From contig CANKJK010000006.1 of NCBI GenBank assembly GCA_947482665.1, positions 80,651 to 144,650 on the forward strand: a stretch of DNA of 64,000 nt. The letters run 5' to 3'. Origin of the DNA: Acidobacteriota bacterium. GTDB lineage: Bacteria; Acidobacteriota; Vicinamibacteria; Vicinamibacterales; UBA2999. The position numbers were made by a program, and so were the translations under genes. Shown one piece after another: positions 41,672 to 49,867 of the stretch. Positions within the stretch are counted from its first letter, which is position 1, and every line of letters starts with the position of its first letter. The notes under the pieces are model-generated. The model saw only the letters and a list, made by a program, of their open reading frames with translations. It made no database searches and had not been told where the DNA came from.

Positions 41672-43621
41672 ATGGATGCCGTGCCCCCCCCTGCGCGAAC
41701 CCGCGACTCAGGTCCCGCGGCCGGTCCGGCGGTCGCCGCGCCGGCCTTTCGTCGGGATATTCAGGGGCTCAGGGCGCTCGCCGTCCTCGCGGTGGTGCTC
41801 TTCCATGCGTTTCCCAGCGCGGTGCCAGGTGGCTTCGCCGGCGTGGACGCCTTCTTTGTTATTTCGGGCTTTCTCATCGCCGGCATTCTGATGAAGGAGC
41901 TGGCGGCGGGGACGTTTTCGCTCAGAGCCTTCTACATCCGCCGCGTCCGGCGCCTCTTCCCCGCCCTGCTCGTACTGCTGGCGTTTGCCTTTGCCGCGGC
42001 GTATGCGCTGCGGCCACCGCGGGAATTCGATGAATTCGCACGCACGGCGATCTCGGCCGTGCTGTTCGTGTCCAATTTCTATTTCTGGCGCCTGACGGAC
42101 TACTTCGCCGAAGGCGCCGCCGAGAAGCCCCTGCTCCACACGTGGTCTCTGGCGGTGGAAGAGCAGTTCTTCATTCTGTTCCCGCTGTTCCTGTTCCTCG
42201 CGTGGCGTCTGTCACGCCGCGCCGTGCCGGCCACGCTGATCGCGGCGCTGGCCGGCTCATTCCTGCTCAGTGAATGGCTCGTCCGAACAGCGCCCACCGC
42301 GGCATATTTCTTCAGCCCCGCGCGCGCCTTTGAACTGCTCATCGGCGCCGTGGCCGCCGTCGCGGTCCCGCGGTGGCGGCCCGGGGGGATGGCTCGTCGC
42401 GTCGCGTCCGGCATCGGACTGGCCGGACTGCTGACCGCCTTCTTTGCCTACGGTCCGTCCACGCCCTTTCCCGGCATCAGCGCGCTGTTGCCGTGCCTGG
42501 GGACGGCCCTGATGCTGGTGGCGGGGCGGGAGGAGCCGACGTGGGCGGGCCGCGCCATTTCAGGACGCCCGTTCCAGTTCTTCGGCAACCTCTCCTATTC
42601 GCTCTATCTGTGGCACTGGCCCATCCTGGCCTTCGCGCGAGACATCGCGGGATTCGACTTTTCGCCGTGGGTCGCCGCCGCCGCCGTGGCAGTCTCGATC
42701 CTGTGCGCCTGTGTCTCCTACTACGGCGTTGAGCGCCCCTTCCTCGACCGCCGCCGCGATGGTCTGCCATTTTTGGCACTCGGCGCCGCGACGATCGCGC
42801 TGGTCGTGCTCGCGGGAGCGACCGTCGTGCTGCGCCACGGCCTGCCGGGGCGCTATTCGGACGCGGCGCTGGCCATGTTTGCGGCCCGCACGGACTTTGA
42901 CCCGCGGCGCGACAGCTGCCACACCTACGACCACATCCCATACGACCAGACCTGCCACTTCGGCGATGCGTCGGCCCAGCCCGATCTGGCAGTGTGGGCA
43001 GACAGTCAGGGCACGGCGCTGGTCGTGGCACTGGGTGAGGGGGCGCGGCCGGCCCGGCGCTCGGTGCTCGCGATCACCGCGTCCGCCTGCCCTCCGGCTG
43101 TGGACCTCGACCTCCCCGAGCGCAGAACCTGCCGCGAGCACAATCGCCAGACCCTCGCGTCGTTGACGGGGGATGCGCGCGTCACCACCGTCGTGCTCGC
43201 CATCCAGCCTGATCGCTACCCGGACCAGGATGCGCTGATGCGGTCCTTTGAGACCACGGTCCGGTCTCTGAGAGAGGGCGGCAAGTCGGTCATCGTGATC
43301 GATCCCATTCCAGTCATGGTCACGGACCCGCCCCTGCAGGTTGGCCGCGCGGTTCAGCGGGGCATGACGCCTGCCGAGCTGGGCCTGCCTCGAGCGGTGT
43401 ACCAGGCCGCCTCCGCTCCGTGGCGTGCGTTTCTGATGACGCTCCAGCGCCGCTACGGCGTGCAGGTCTTTGATCTAGTCAGCCGGCTGTGCAGCGATGT
43501 GCGCTGCCATGTCTTCGATGCCCAGGCGGGCGTGCTCTACCTCAACGCCTCGCACCTGACGCTGGCCGGAGCCCGTCTCGTCTTCGCACCCCTGGTCTCG
43601 CGGCTGTATGGGCCGGCCTGA
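41672..43621 (+). CDS. Acyltransferase-3 family O-acyltransferase with C-terminal SGNH domain
   Basis: A 649-residue OafA-type protein. Residues about 25-400 are the multi-helix acyltransferase-3 domain with FRRDIQGLRALAVLAVVLFH (catalytic-type H45), FVISGFLIAGILMKEL, FYIRRVRRLFPAL, HTWSLAVEEQFF and SYSLYLWHWP. Residues about 430-645 are a periplasmic SGNH domain. Its first block reads LAVWADSQGTAL, where GDSH is usual, and its last block is NASHLTLAGA, with Asn where the D of the DxxH dyad is expected. So the SGNH part may be altered or inactive. Such proteins acetylate surface polysaccharide or peptidoglycan. An esterase-like gene follows after nine bases. Confidence 0.9.
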   Translation: MDAVPPPARTRDSGPAAGPAVAAPAFRRDIQGLRALAVLAVVLFHAFPSAVPGGFAGVDAFFVISGFLIAGILMKELAAGTFSLRAFYIRRVRRLFPALLVLLAFAFAAAYALRPPREFDEFARTAISAVLFVSNFYFWRLTDYFAEGAAEKPLLHTWSLAVEEQFFILFPLFLFLAWRLSRRAVPATLIAALAGSFLLSEWLVRTAPTAAYFFSPARAFELLIGAVAAVAVPRWRPGGMARRVASGIGLAGLLTAFFAYGPSTPFPGISALLPCLGTALMLVAGREEPTWAGRAISGRPFQFFGNLSYSLYLWHWPILAFARDIAGFDFSPWVAAAAVAVSILCACVSYYGVERPFLDRRRDGLPFLALGAATIALVVLAGATVVLRHGLPGRYSDAALAMFAARTDFDPRRDSCHTYDHIPYDQTCHFGDASAQPDLAVWADSQGTALVVALGEGARPARRSVLAITASACPPAVDLDLPERRTCREHNRQTLASLTGDARVTTVVLAIQPDRYPDQDALMRSFETTVRSLREGGKSVIVIDPIPVMVTDPPLQVGRAVQRGMTPAELGLPRAVYQAASAPWRAFLMTLQRRYGVQVFDLVSRLCSDVRCHVFDAQAGVLYLNASHLTLAGARLVFAPLVSRLYGPA

Positions 43622-43630
43622 CAGGTGCTC

Positions 43631-44503
43631 ATGTCGATGATGCGTCGCGTGTCATCGCGGAGTGTCACGTGGCTCTTGGCCGCCCTGGGTCTCGCGTTGG
43701 TGGGCGGCGCCACGGCGATCCTGATGCGGGGTGTCCCGCTGCGGGACACGCGTGCCTACGACGCGCACGCCCGCCTGGTGAGCCGCACGGGCACCATCGA
43801 GGTCGCCTGCCCGGCGCAGAGTGGTGAGACGGCCGTGATCGTGGCCCTGGGCCAGTCGAATATCGCCAACACCGCCGCCATGCGCGTGGTGACGCGCTAT
43901 CCCGCGCAGGTGGTCAGCCTCTTCGCCGGACGGTGCATGGTCGCCGCCTCACCGCTGCTCGGGGCCAGTGGCCAGGACGGCGAATTCCTCACACTCCTGG
44001 CCGACCGCCTCATCGAGTCTGGCCGCTATCGTGGCGTCGTGCTGGTGCCCCTCGGCGTGGGCGACTCCGCGATTGCGCGGTGGCAGGACGGCGGCGATCT
44101 CAACGGCGACCTGAAGGCCGCCCTCGCGGCGATGCCCTCGGGCTATCGGGTGACACACGTGCTGTGGCATCACGGTGAAACCGACGCGCGCCACGGCACG
44201 TCGGCCGAGGGCTATCGGGCCGCGTTTGCCTCGCTGACACAGACCCTTCGCTCGGCCGGCGTCGACGCTCCCATCTTCCTGGCGATCTCGACACGATGCG
44301 GTCCGCACTGGACCCCGGAGAATCCCACAGCGTTGGCGCTTCGCTCGCTGGTCGCTGATGGACTGGCGCGCCTGGGCGCCGACTCTGATCGGCTGCTCAC
44401 CTCCGTCGACCGTCTTCCGGACGGCTGCCACCTCAGCGCGTCGGGTCAGACCCGCACGGCCGATGCCTACGCAGCCGCCATCGCCGCGGCTGGCCGCCGC
44501 TGA
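43631..44503 (+). CDS. Sialate-O-acetylesterase-like SGNH protein
   Basis: A 290-residue protein with an N-terminal membrane or signal helix (SVTWLLAALGLALVGGATAIL). SGNH/SASA blocks: VALGQSNIAN with nucleophile S76, VLVPLGVGDSAI, VLWHHGETDA, and the final dyad D264/H267 (DGCHLSASGQ). All catalytic residues are present. The family removes O-acetyl groups from carbohydrates. It starts nine bases after an O-acyltransferase gene, so attachment and removal of acetyl groups could be paired; that is inference. ATG 43631 has AGG seven bases upstream; GTG 43625 is an alternative. Confidence 0.85.
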   Translation: MSMMRRVSSRSVTWLLAALGLALVGGATAILMRGVPLRDTRAYDAHARLVSRTGTIEVACPAQSGETAVIVALGQSNIANTAAMRVVTRYPAQVVSLFAGRCMVAASPLLGASGQDGEFLTLLADRLIESGRYRGVVLVPLGVGDSAIARWQDGGDLNGDLKAALAAMPSGYRVTHVLWHHGETDARHGTSAEGYRAAFASLTQTLRSAGVDAPIFLAISTRCGPHWTPENPTALALRSLVADGLARLGADSDRLLTSVDRLPDGCHLSASGQTRTADAYAAAIAAAGRR

Positions 44504-44678
44504 CGTACTCCGCTTCGCTGGACTGATTCCACTCCCATGGGATGCGCGCGATGCACGCTGCGCGTCTGGTGCGCATCGCAACACCTGGTGCCGGCGTGTC
44601 GATGGCGAGGTCGGGTCGCGGGCCGACTCTCGACGCACGGTGCGCCTCGTCATGCGCGGACGGCGGATGGGAGGCCCC

Positions 44679-44696
44679 CGCCGACGAGTGTCGGCG
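44679..44696 (-). terminator. Hairpin downstream of the LPMO-like gene
   Basis: CGCCGAC (44679-44685), loop GAGT, GTCGGCG (44690-44696): a perfect 7-bp stem 29 bases after the minus-strand stop at 44726. No U tract. Weak support as a terminator. Confidence 0.3.
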
Positions 44697-44725
44697 AGGG
44701 CGTACGGCTCGACGGTCTGGGGCGG

Positions 44726-45376
44726 TTACTTGGCCGCGGGCCAGCGGGTGTCGATCGGCTTCTTGGCGTCGGCCGTGATCTGCAGGTCCGCGCAGTGGTG
44801 ATAGGAGTAGCCGCCGGGCTGGTTGTAGCCGTGGTCCGCCATGAACTGCACCACCTGCAGCGTGCAGCGCGGGCAGCTGATGTTCGGCAGCTCGATGTCG
44901 GTTTCCCACGGCGTCATGGGCGTCGTCGGGCGCGCGGACGACGGTTCACCCGGCTTCGGATAGTGCTGGAAGATGCCGTCCACCAGCACGGGCAGCTGTG
45001 GCGGGCTCTGGATGGCGGCCCACACGGAGTAGACGCCCCGGTCCGTGTACTTCTCGAAGGTCATCGGATCCGGCGGCAACTCGTTGCGCGAGTTCACGGC
45101 CAGCGCGACGCGGTAGTGACCCGAGTGGAACACCGTCTCCTGAATCTTGATGTGGAGCTTCGAGCCGCCGGTCACTTTGCCGATGGCCCCGGTCAGGAGT
45201 TTTTCATTCTGCCCCTTCGGGTCGCCGCCGCAGGGGCCGAGCTTCTGGGGATCACCAAGCTGGTCCTCGACCAGCCACGAGGCGGGCTCAAGCAGCTTGA
45301 AGTGGGCGTCGATGGCGACGGGGAGCGCCGTCGCGGCCACGGCGACGGCAAAGAGGGTGCGGAATCGAGCGGTCAT
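44726..45376 (-). CDS. Lytic polysaccharide monooxygenase-like protein (SCE4755-like)
   Basis: A 216-residue exported protein. ATG 45376 follows GGAGGA. The signal peptide (RFRTLFAVAVAATALPVAIDA) would be cut directly before His25, giving a mature protein that begins HFKLLEPASW. An N-terminal His after signal cleavage is the first ligand of the copper histidine brace of LPMOs. Other candidate ligands are H84/H87 (FHSGHYRVAL) and H193/H194 (YSYHHCADLQI). Four Cys (49, 168, 171, 195) may form disulfides. It resembles the family named after the Sorangium protein SCE4755, whose activity has not been shown as far as I know. It could cleave a polysaccharide outside the cell. Confidence 0.75.
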   Translation of the reverse strand: MTARFRTLFAVAVAATALPVAIDAHFKLLEPASWLVEDQLGDPQKLGPCGGDPKGQNEKLLTGAIGKVTGGSKLHIKIQETVFHSGHYRVALAVNSRNELPPDPMTFEKYTDRGVYSVWAAIQSPPQLPVLVDGIFQHYPKPGEPSSARPTTPMTPWETDIELPNISCPRCTLQVVQFMADHGYNQPGGYSYHHCADLQITADAKKPIDTRWPAAK

Positions 45377-45504
45377 GAAGGAGTCCTCCTGGCTGGCGGG
45401 CACCGCCAGCGGCGTGACCGGATTGTGGATCAGATAGAGCCCCGTAGCTGAGCCGTTCGAGCCACCACTCACCCCGGCGATGTGCCCTACACTCGAAGGT
45501 GATG

Positions 45505-46299
45505 ATGACCCTGCGAACGCTGGTCTGGGTCTCCCTGCTGGCCTGGTGCCTGTCCCCCGTCGGGACCGCCGAGGCCACCGCGGGCCGCAAGCTGTCGTTC
45601 CCGTTGCGCGGCCACACGCTCTCCCTCACGATCTATCGCCCGACCGCTGCTCCCAGGGGCACGATCATCATGGGCAGCGGCGACGTCGGCTGGGTCGGAC
45701 TGGCGGTGAAGATGTCGGAGTTTCTCTCTGACGAGGGGTTCGCGGTCGTCGGCGTGAACGCCCGGGAGTATCTCTCGGCATTCACGGATGGACCACGCCA
45801 CGTCTCACCGGCTGATGTGGGTGCGGACTATGCCGAGCTGGCGCGGATGCTCGACAAGGAAGGCTTGCTCCCGCACCCGGTGCTGCTGTCCGGAGTCTCC
45901 GAGGGTGCGGGACTCGCCATCCTGGCCGGCGGTCACGCGCCGAATCACGCGTGGCTCGATGGCGTGGTCGCCATGGGGCTCCCGGCCACGGCGGAACTGG
46001 CGTGGCGATGGACGGATGTCGCCGCGCTGGTCCGGAAGAAGGATCCCGACGAACCGTCCTTCGCGCCCGAGGCGTTCGTGGGCCGCATCGCGCCGCTTCC
46101 GCTGGCGATGATTCAGTCCTCGACCGACGAATACATCTCAGACGCCGGACGGGAGCGCCTGCGCACCGCCGCGGGTCAGCCCAGCACGATGCAGATCATC
46201 CCGGCAGCCAACCACCGCTTCACCGACAAAGTGCCCGAGGTGAAGGCCGCGCTGCTCAACGCTGTTGTCTGGGCGATCTCCCACGCGCCCCGTCGGTGA
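45505..46299 (+). CDS. AcvB/VirJ-like lysyl-phosphatidylglycerol hydrolase
   Basis: A 264-residue exported alpha/beta hydrolase of the VirJ type. ATG 45505 is five bases after GAAGG; GTG 45499 and ATG 45502 are alternatives. After a signal peptide (LVWVSLLAWCLSPVGTAEA) come MGSGDVGWVGLAVKMSEFL (glycine loop), GVSEGAG with nucleophile S132, TDEY with D208, and NH at H237 (PAANHRF). The residues fit a Ser-Asp-His triad. In Agrobacterium AcvB hydrolyses lysyl-phosphatidylglycerol in the periplasm. The next gene, three bases on, is the MprF-type synthase of that lipid, which supports the call. Confidence 0.82.
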   Translation: MTLRTLVWVSLLAWCLSPVGTAEATAGRKLSFPLRGHTLSLTIYRPTAAPRGTIIMGSGDVGWVGLAVKMSEFLSDEGFAVVGVNAREYLSAFTDGPRHVSPADVGADYAELARMLDKEGLLPHPVLLSGVSEGAGLAILAGGHAPNHAWLDGVVAMGLPATAELAWRWTDVAALVRKKDPDEPSFAPEAFVGRIAPLPLAMIQSSTDEYISDAGRERLRTAAGQPSTMQIIPAANHRFTDKVPEVKAALLNAVVWAISHAPRR

Positions 46300-46302
46300 C
46301 CC

Positions 46303-48954
46303 GTGACAGACACTCCTCGCTCCACCGTCTCGCCATCCACGCAGCCGCGGCAGCCTGACGAGCCGGAGTCGTCGACGGCCGCCCGGGGACGCCGCCTGAT
46401 CGCGGGCCTCGAGATGGCGGGCATCTGGCTGGTTGGCCACGCCTCCGCCATCTGGCCCTTCCTGCTCGTCGGGACCATGCTGGCGCTCTCGTGGAGCGCC
46501 CTGCGCGAGATCCATCCGCGTCAGGTGCGCGCGGCGTTTCACGCGCTCGACCTGCGCTGGATGGCTGGAGCCGCGGTCCTCACCGCCATCAACGTCGCGG
46601 TCATGGGGCTCTATGACGTGGTGGCGTTCCGGCACACTCGCACGTCCGCCCTGCAGCGCTGGCGGTTTGGAGCGGTGGCCTTTGCCTGGAGCAACTTCCT
46701 CACGCTCGGCCCCGTGGCCGGGCCCACGATCCGGCTCTGGCTCTATCGCGATGGCGTGGACCGTCGCTCCGATCTGCACGGCGGCATCGCGTCGGTGGCG
46801 TTTGCCTTCACCTCGGGACTCGCCGGGTGGGTGGCCGCCACGGCGCTCGTCTCGCTCGCGGGCGGAACCGCGCTCCATCTGGTCCTGCTCTCCCTGCCAC
46901 TGGTCTTCTGCATGGTCTGGCTCGGGCGGATCGCGGTGGGGCGCCTCCCCATCTTCTCCAGCATCGACGTCGGCGTCGGCGCCGCCTGGCCACTCGCGCT
47001 GGTGGGCTGGCTCGACTGGCTGCTGGCCTCCGGCGTCTTCGTCGCGTGCCTCCGCGCGTCTGGGGTCCCGGGAGCCGCGGACGCACTGGTACGCACCTTC
47101 TTCAATGGTCAGGCCATTGGGCTGGCGAGCCTGGTGCCAGGTGGCCTTGGGAGCAGCGACGCGTACTGGATCGCGAGCCTCGCCACGTCACACAGCGCCC
47201 TGGTGGCGGCACTGCTGGCCTACCGGGCCGTCTACTACGTCATCCCCTGGGCGATGGCCTCTCTGCTGCTCCTCGCCGACGCGACACGCCACGCCGCCCG
47301 CCGGTTGGAAGTGGCGCGCCGGATCATGGGGGGCCTCGTTGGGGGAGCCGGCGCCCTCATGATCCTGAGTGCCGCCTCGCCCGCCCTGCGCACGCGACTG
47401 GCCATGCTGGAGCAGACGGTGCCGCTACCCCTGGTCGAAGTCGGCCATCTGGCGGCCGCACTCGCCGGAGTCGTGCTGCTGGTGCTGGCCCGCGGCCTGT
47501 CCCAGGGGTACCGCGCGGCGTTCCGCGCCACGGTGATGATCCTGACCCTCGGTTCCGTCGCGGCGCTCTTGAAGGGACTCGACTGGGAAGAGGCCGTCAT
47601 CCTCGGGCTGATCGCGCTGGCGGCGCGATCGCAGGCCGCGCTGTTCGATCGTCCGAGCCGTGGCGACTGGCTCGAGGCGCCGGACCTGGTGCTGGCCTTT
47701 GGCGCCGTCGCCATGCTGCTCGCCTTCGGTACGTTCTCCCACCGCATCAACCCCGCCACGCTGGACCACTGGGCCGCGGTGGGCTACCACCTCGAGTCGG
47801 CGCGGTTCATGCGCACGGCTGCCTCCGTCGTGCTGGCCGTGGCCGCCGCGGCGGGCTACCTGCTGATGCGGGTGCCGATCCGGTTCTCACGGACGGATCC
47901 CGGCACCATCGACCGCGCGCTCAGCCGGCACGCGGAGATCGGCAGCGGCACCAGCGCGATGATCGTGGCCACCGGCGACAAGTGCGTGTTCGAGAGTCCG
48001 CACGGCCTGTGCCTTTATCGCACGATCGGACCCTACCTTCTGGTGTTCGCCGATCCTTCCGGACAGCCGGCCGATCGCGGCGCGCTGCTCGACGACGTAT
48101 TCGCCTTCGCCCGGACGATCGATCGCCGTCCCGCCTTCTACCAGATCTCGGCCGAGTGGATTCCGCTCCTGCACGACCGCGGCTATCACTTCTTCAAGCT
48201 GGGCGAGGAAGCCCTCATCCCGCTGTCCCGGGTCACGCTCGAGGGCCACGCCGGGAAGATGTACCGTCAGGTGCTCCGCCGCGCCGAGCGCGACCGCCTG
48301 ACCTTCCGCGTGCTGCAACCGGCCGACATCCGGCCACGGCTGCGCGAGTTCGCCACGATCTCGCGCGCCTGGCTCGAGGAGAAACAGCTCGCGGAGCGGC
48401 AATTCTCCCTCGGGTTCTTCGACGAGACGTATCTGCTGCGCTTCCCGTGCGCGGTCGTCGAAGACGCGGCCACCGGCCACCTCGTCGCCTTCGCGAATCT
48501 GCTTGAGGGTCCGCGCCGGGAGGAACTCTCCGTCGACCTGATGCGACACGGGACCGACCCGCGCCAGGTGATGGACTTCCTGATCCTCTCCGTGCTGCTC
48601 GATGGGCAGCGGGCCGGGTACCGGACCTTCAATCTCGGCATGGCGCCGCTGGCCACCGTCGGCGCGCACCGGGGCGCCCATGTCCGCGAGCGGCTCGCGC
48701 ATCTCTTCTTCCAGCGCGGTGAGCACTGGTACAACTTCCAGGGCCTCCGCTTCTTCAAGGAGAAGTTCGACCCGGACTGGGTGCCACGGTATCTGGCCTA
48801 TCAGAACCCCTGGGAATGGCCGGCGGCCATTGCCCACGCCAGCGCACTCATCGCAGGCGGCTGGACCCGTATCCTGCTCCCGCCACGTGACCTTGAGGCA
48901 GAGGCAGGGCCGGCCGTCGAGCTCCCGCCACCGGCGCCCGCGGCGGGACTGTGA
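46303..48954 (+). CDS. MprF-type lysyl-phosphatidylglycerol synthase/flippase
   Basis: An 883-residue membrane protein (start GTG 46303). The N-terminal part (about 35-535) has over a dozen transmembrane helices and the flippase pattern (LGPVAGPTIRLWLYRDGV, SLVPGGLGSSDAYW). The C-terminal soluble part (about 545-850) is the DUF2156 synthase domain: SAMIVATGDKCVFE, LYRTIGPYLLVFADPSG, GKMYRQVLRRAERD, FNLGMAPLATVG and KFDPDWVPRYLAYQNPWEW. It transfers lysine (or alanine) from aminoacyl-tRNA to phosphatidylglycerol and moves the product outward, lowering negative charge of the membrane. It lies between two AcvB/VirJ-like genes with spacing of three and one bases: a tight operon. Alanyl specificity is possible. 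Confidence 0.9.
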   Translation: MTDTPRSTVSPSTQPRQPDEPESSTAARGRRLIAGLEMAGIWLVGHASAIWPFLLVGTMLALSWSALREIHPRQVRAAFHALDLRWMAGAAVLTAINVAVMGLYDVVAFRHTRTSALQRWRFGAVAFAWSNFLTLGPVAGPTIRLWLYRDGVDRRSDLHGGIASVAFAFTSGLAGWVAATALVSLAGGTALHLVLLSLPLVFCMVWLGRIAVGRLPIFSSIDVGVGAAWPLALVGWLDWLLASGVFVACLRASGVPGAADALVRTFFNGQAIGLASLVPGGLGSSDAYWIASLATSHSALVAALLAYRAVYYVIPWAMASLLLLADATRHAARRLEVARRIMGGLVGGAGALMILSAASPALRTRLAMLEQTVPLPLVEVGHLAAALAGVVLLVLARGLSQGYRAAFRATVMILTLGSVAALLKGLDWEEAVILGLIALAARSQAALFDRPSRGDWLEAPDLVLAFGAVAMLLAFGTFSHRINPATLDHWAAVGYHLESARFMRTAASVVLAVAAAAGYLLMRVPIRFSRTDPGTIDRALSRHAEIGSGTSAMIVATGDKCVFESPHGLCLYRTIGPYLLVFADPSGQPADRGALLDDVFAFARTIDRRPAFYQISAEWIPLLHDRGYHFFKLGEEALIPLSRVTLEGHAGKMYRQVLRRAERDRLTFRVLQPADIRPRLREFATISRAWLEEKQLAERQFSLGFFDETYLLRFPCAVVEDAATGHLVAFANLLEGPRREELSVDLMRHGTDPRQVMDFLILSVLLDGQRAGYRTFNLGMAPLATVGAHRGAHVRERLAHLFFQRGEHWYNFQGLRFFKEKFDPDWVPRYLAYQNPWEWPAAIAHASALIAGGWTRILLPPRDLEAEAGPAVELPPPAPAAGL

Positions 48955-48955
48955 C

Positions 48956-49792
48956 ATGAGACCGCGTCACCTGGGCCTCCTGCTGCTCGCCGCACTGACG
49001 CTGCAGGGCTGCCGGCTACAGACCCCAGGCGCCAGAGCCGGCACGAGCCGCCTGGACCAGCTGGTGACGGTCAACGGACATGCGCTCGTGATTCACCTGG
49101 CCTACGCGGCACATCCGGCACATCCGGCACAGCCGGGCCCACGGCCGCTGCTCATCTACACCACCGGCGATGGCGGCTGGCGCGGCAAGGACCGGGCACT
49201 CTTCGAGGCGCTCGCCTCGACGGGCTATCCCGTCGCCGGCATCTCCGCCCCTGAGTATCTGAAGCCGCTGCACGGCGAGCACGAGACCACCACGCCCATC
49301 CAGCTCGCGCAGGACTACGACCTCGTCCTGGAGACGGCCCGAGCCACACTCGGCCTGCCCGTGGGCCCCGTCATCCTCGTCGGCGTCTCGCGCGGCGCGG
49401 GTCTGTCGGTGGTGGCAGCGGGCTCACGCGTGATGCGACGCGAACTGAGCGGCGTGGTCGCCATCGCCCTGACGAAGGAGGAGGAATACGTGCGCTGGCG
49501 CGGCCGCCGGCGGCGCCGCCGCTCCGCGCCAGATCCGGTCATGGTGCAGGTCTACGACTATCTCCCGCAGCTCAGGGACCTGCCGCTTGCCGTCGTGCAG
49601 TCGACCCACGACAACTACCTGCCGGCAGCCGACGCGCGCACCCTCTTCGGCCCCGACGGCCCGACGCGCCGCCTGCGCGCCATCGAGGCACGTAACCACA
49701 GCTTCTCCGGAGCCCGCGAGCAGATGTACGCCGCGACGCGAGAGGCACTGGAGTGGATCCGCCAGACAGCCGGGCCCCCGCGCATCAACTGA
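48956..49792 (+). CDS. AcvB/VirJ-like hydrolase, lipoprotein
   Basis: A 278-residue lipoprotein (signal LGLLLLAALTLQGC, lipid Cys 19). VirJ-type fold: TTGDGGWRGKDRALFEALAS (69-88), nucleophile S145 in GVSRGAG, D219 (THDNYLP) and H248 (ARNHSF). The D-to-H spacing is the same as in the first copy (45505-46299). It begins one base after the MprF stop. Two oddities: a run of Arg residues near 180 (RWRGRRRRRR) and a short AHPAHPAQP repeat at 52-60 from a 9-bp tandem. Probably also hydrolyses aminoacyl-phosphatidylglycerol, but from the opposite membrane face or another lipid; that is inference. Confidence 0.8.
   Translation: MRPRHLGLLLLAALTLQGCRLQTPGARAGTSRLDQLVTVNGHALVIHLAYAAHPAHPAQPGPRPLLIYTTGDGGWRGKDRALFEALASTGYPVAGISAPEYLKPLHGEHETTTPIQLAQDYDLVLETARATLGLPVGPVILVGVSRGAGLSVVAAGSRVMRRELSGVVAIALTKEEEYVRWRGRRRRRRSAPDPVMVQVYDYLPQLRDLPLAVVQSTHDNYLPAADARTLFGPDGPTRRLRAIEARNHSFSGAREQMYAATREALEWIRQTAGPPRIN
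49110..49136 (+). repeat. Three 9-bp tandem units in the second AcvB-like gene
   Basis: CACATCCGG (49110-49118), CACATCCGG (49119-49127) and CACAGCCGG (49128-49136) encode the HPA repeat near residue 52-60. Length changes keep the frame. Probably a recent in-frame expansion. Confidence 0.8.
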
Positions 49793-49867
49793 CCCATCCC
49801 CGGCCGTCTCGGCCACCCCAGCCGCCCACGTGTAAACGGACCCGCCGCTGGCTATCATGGACGGCTC

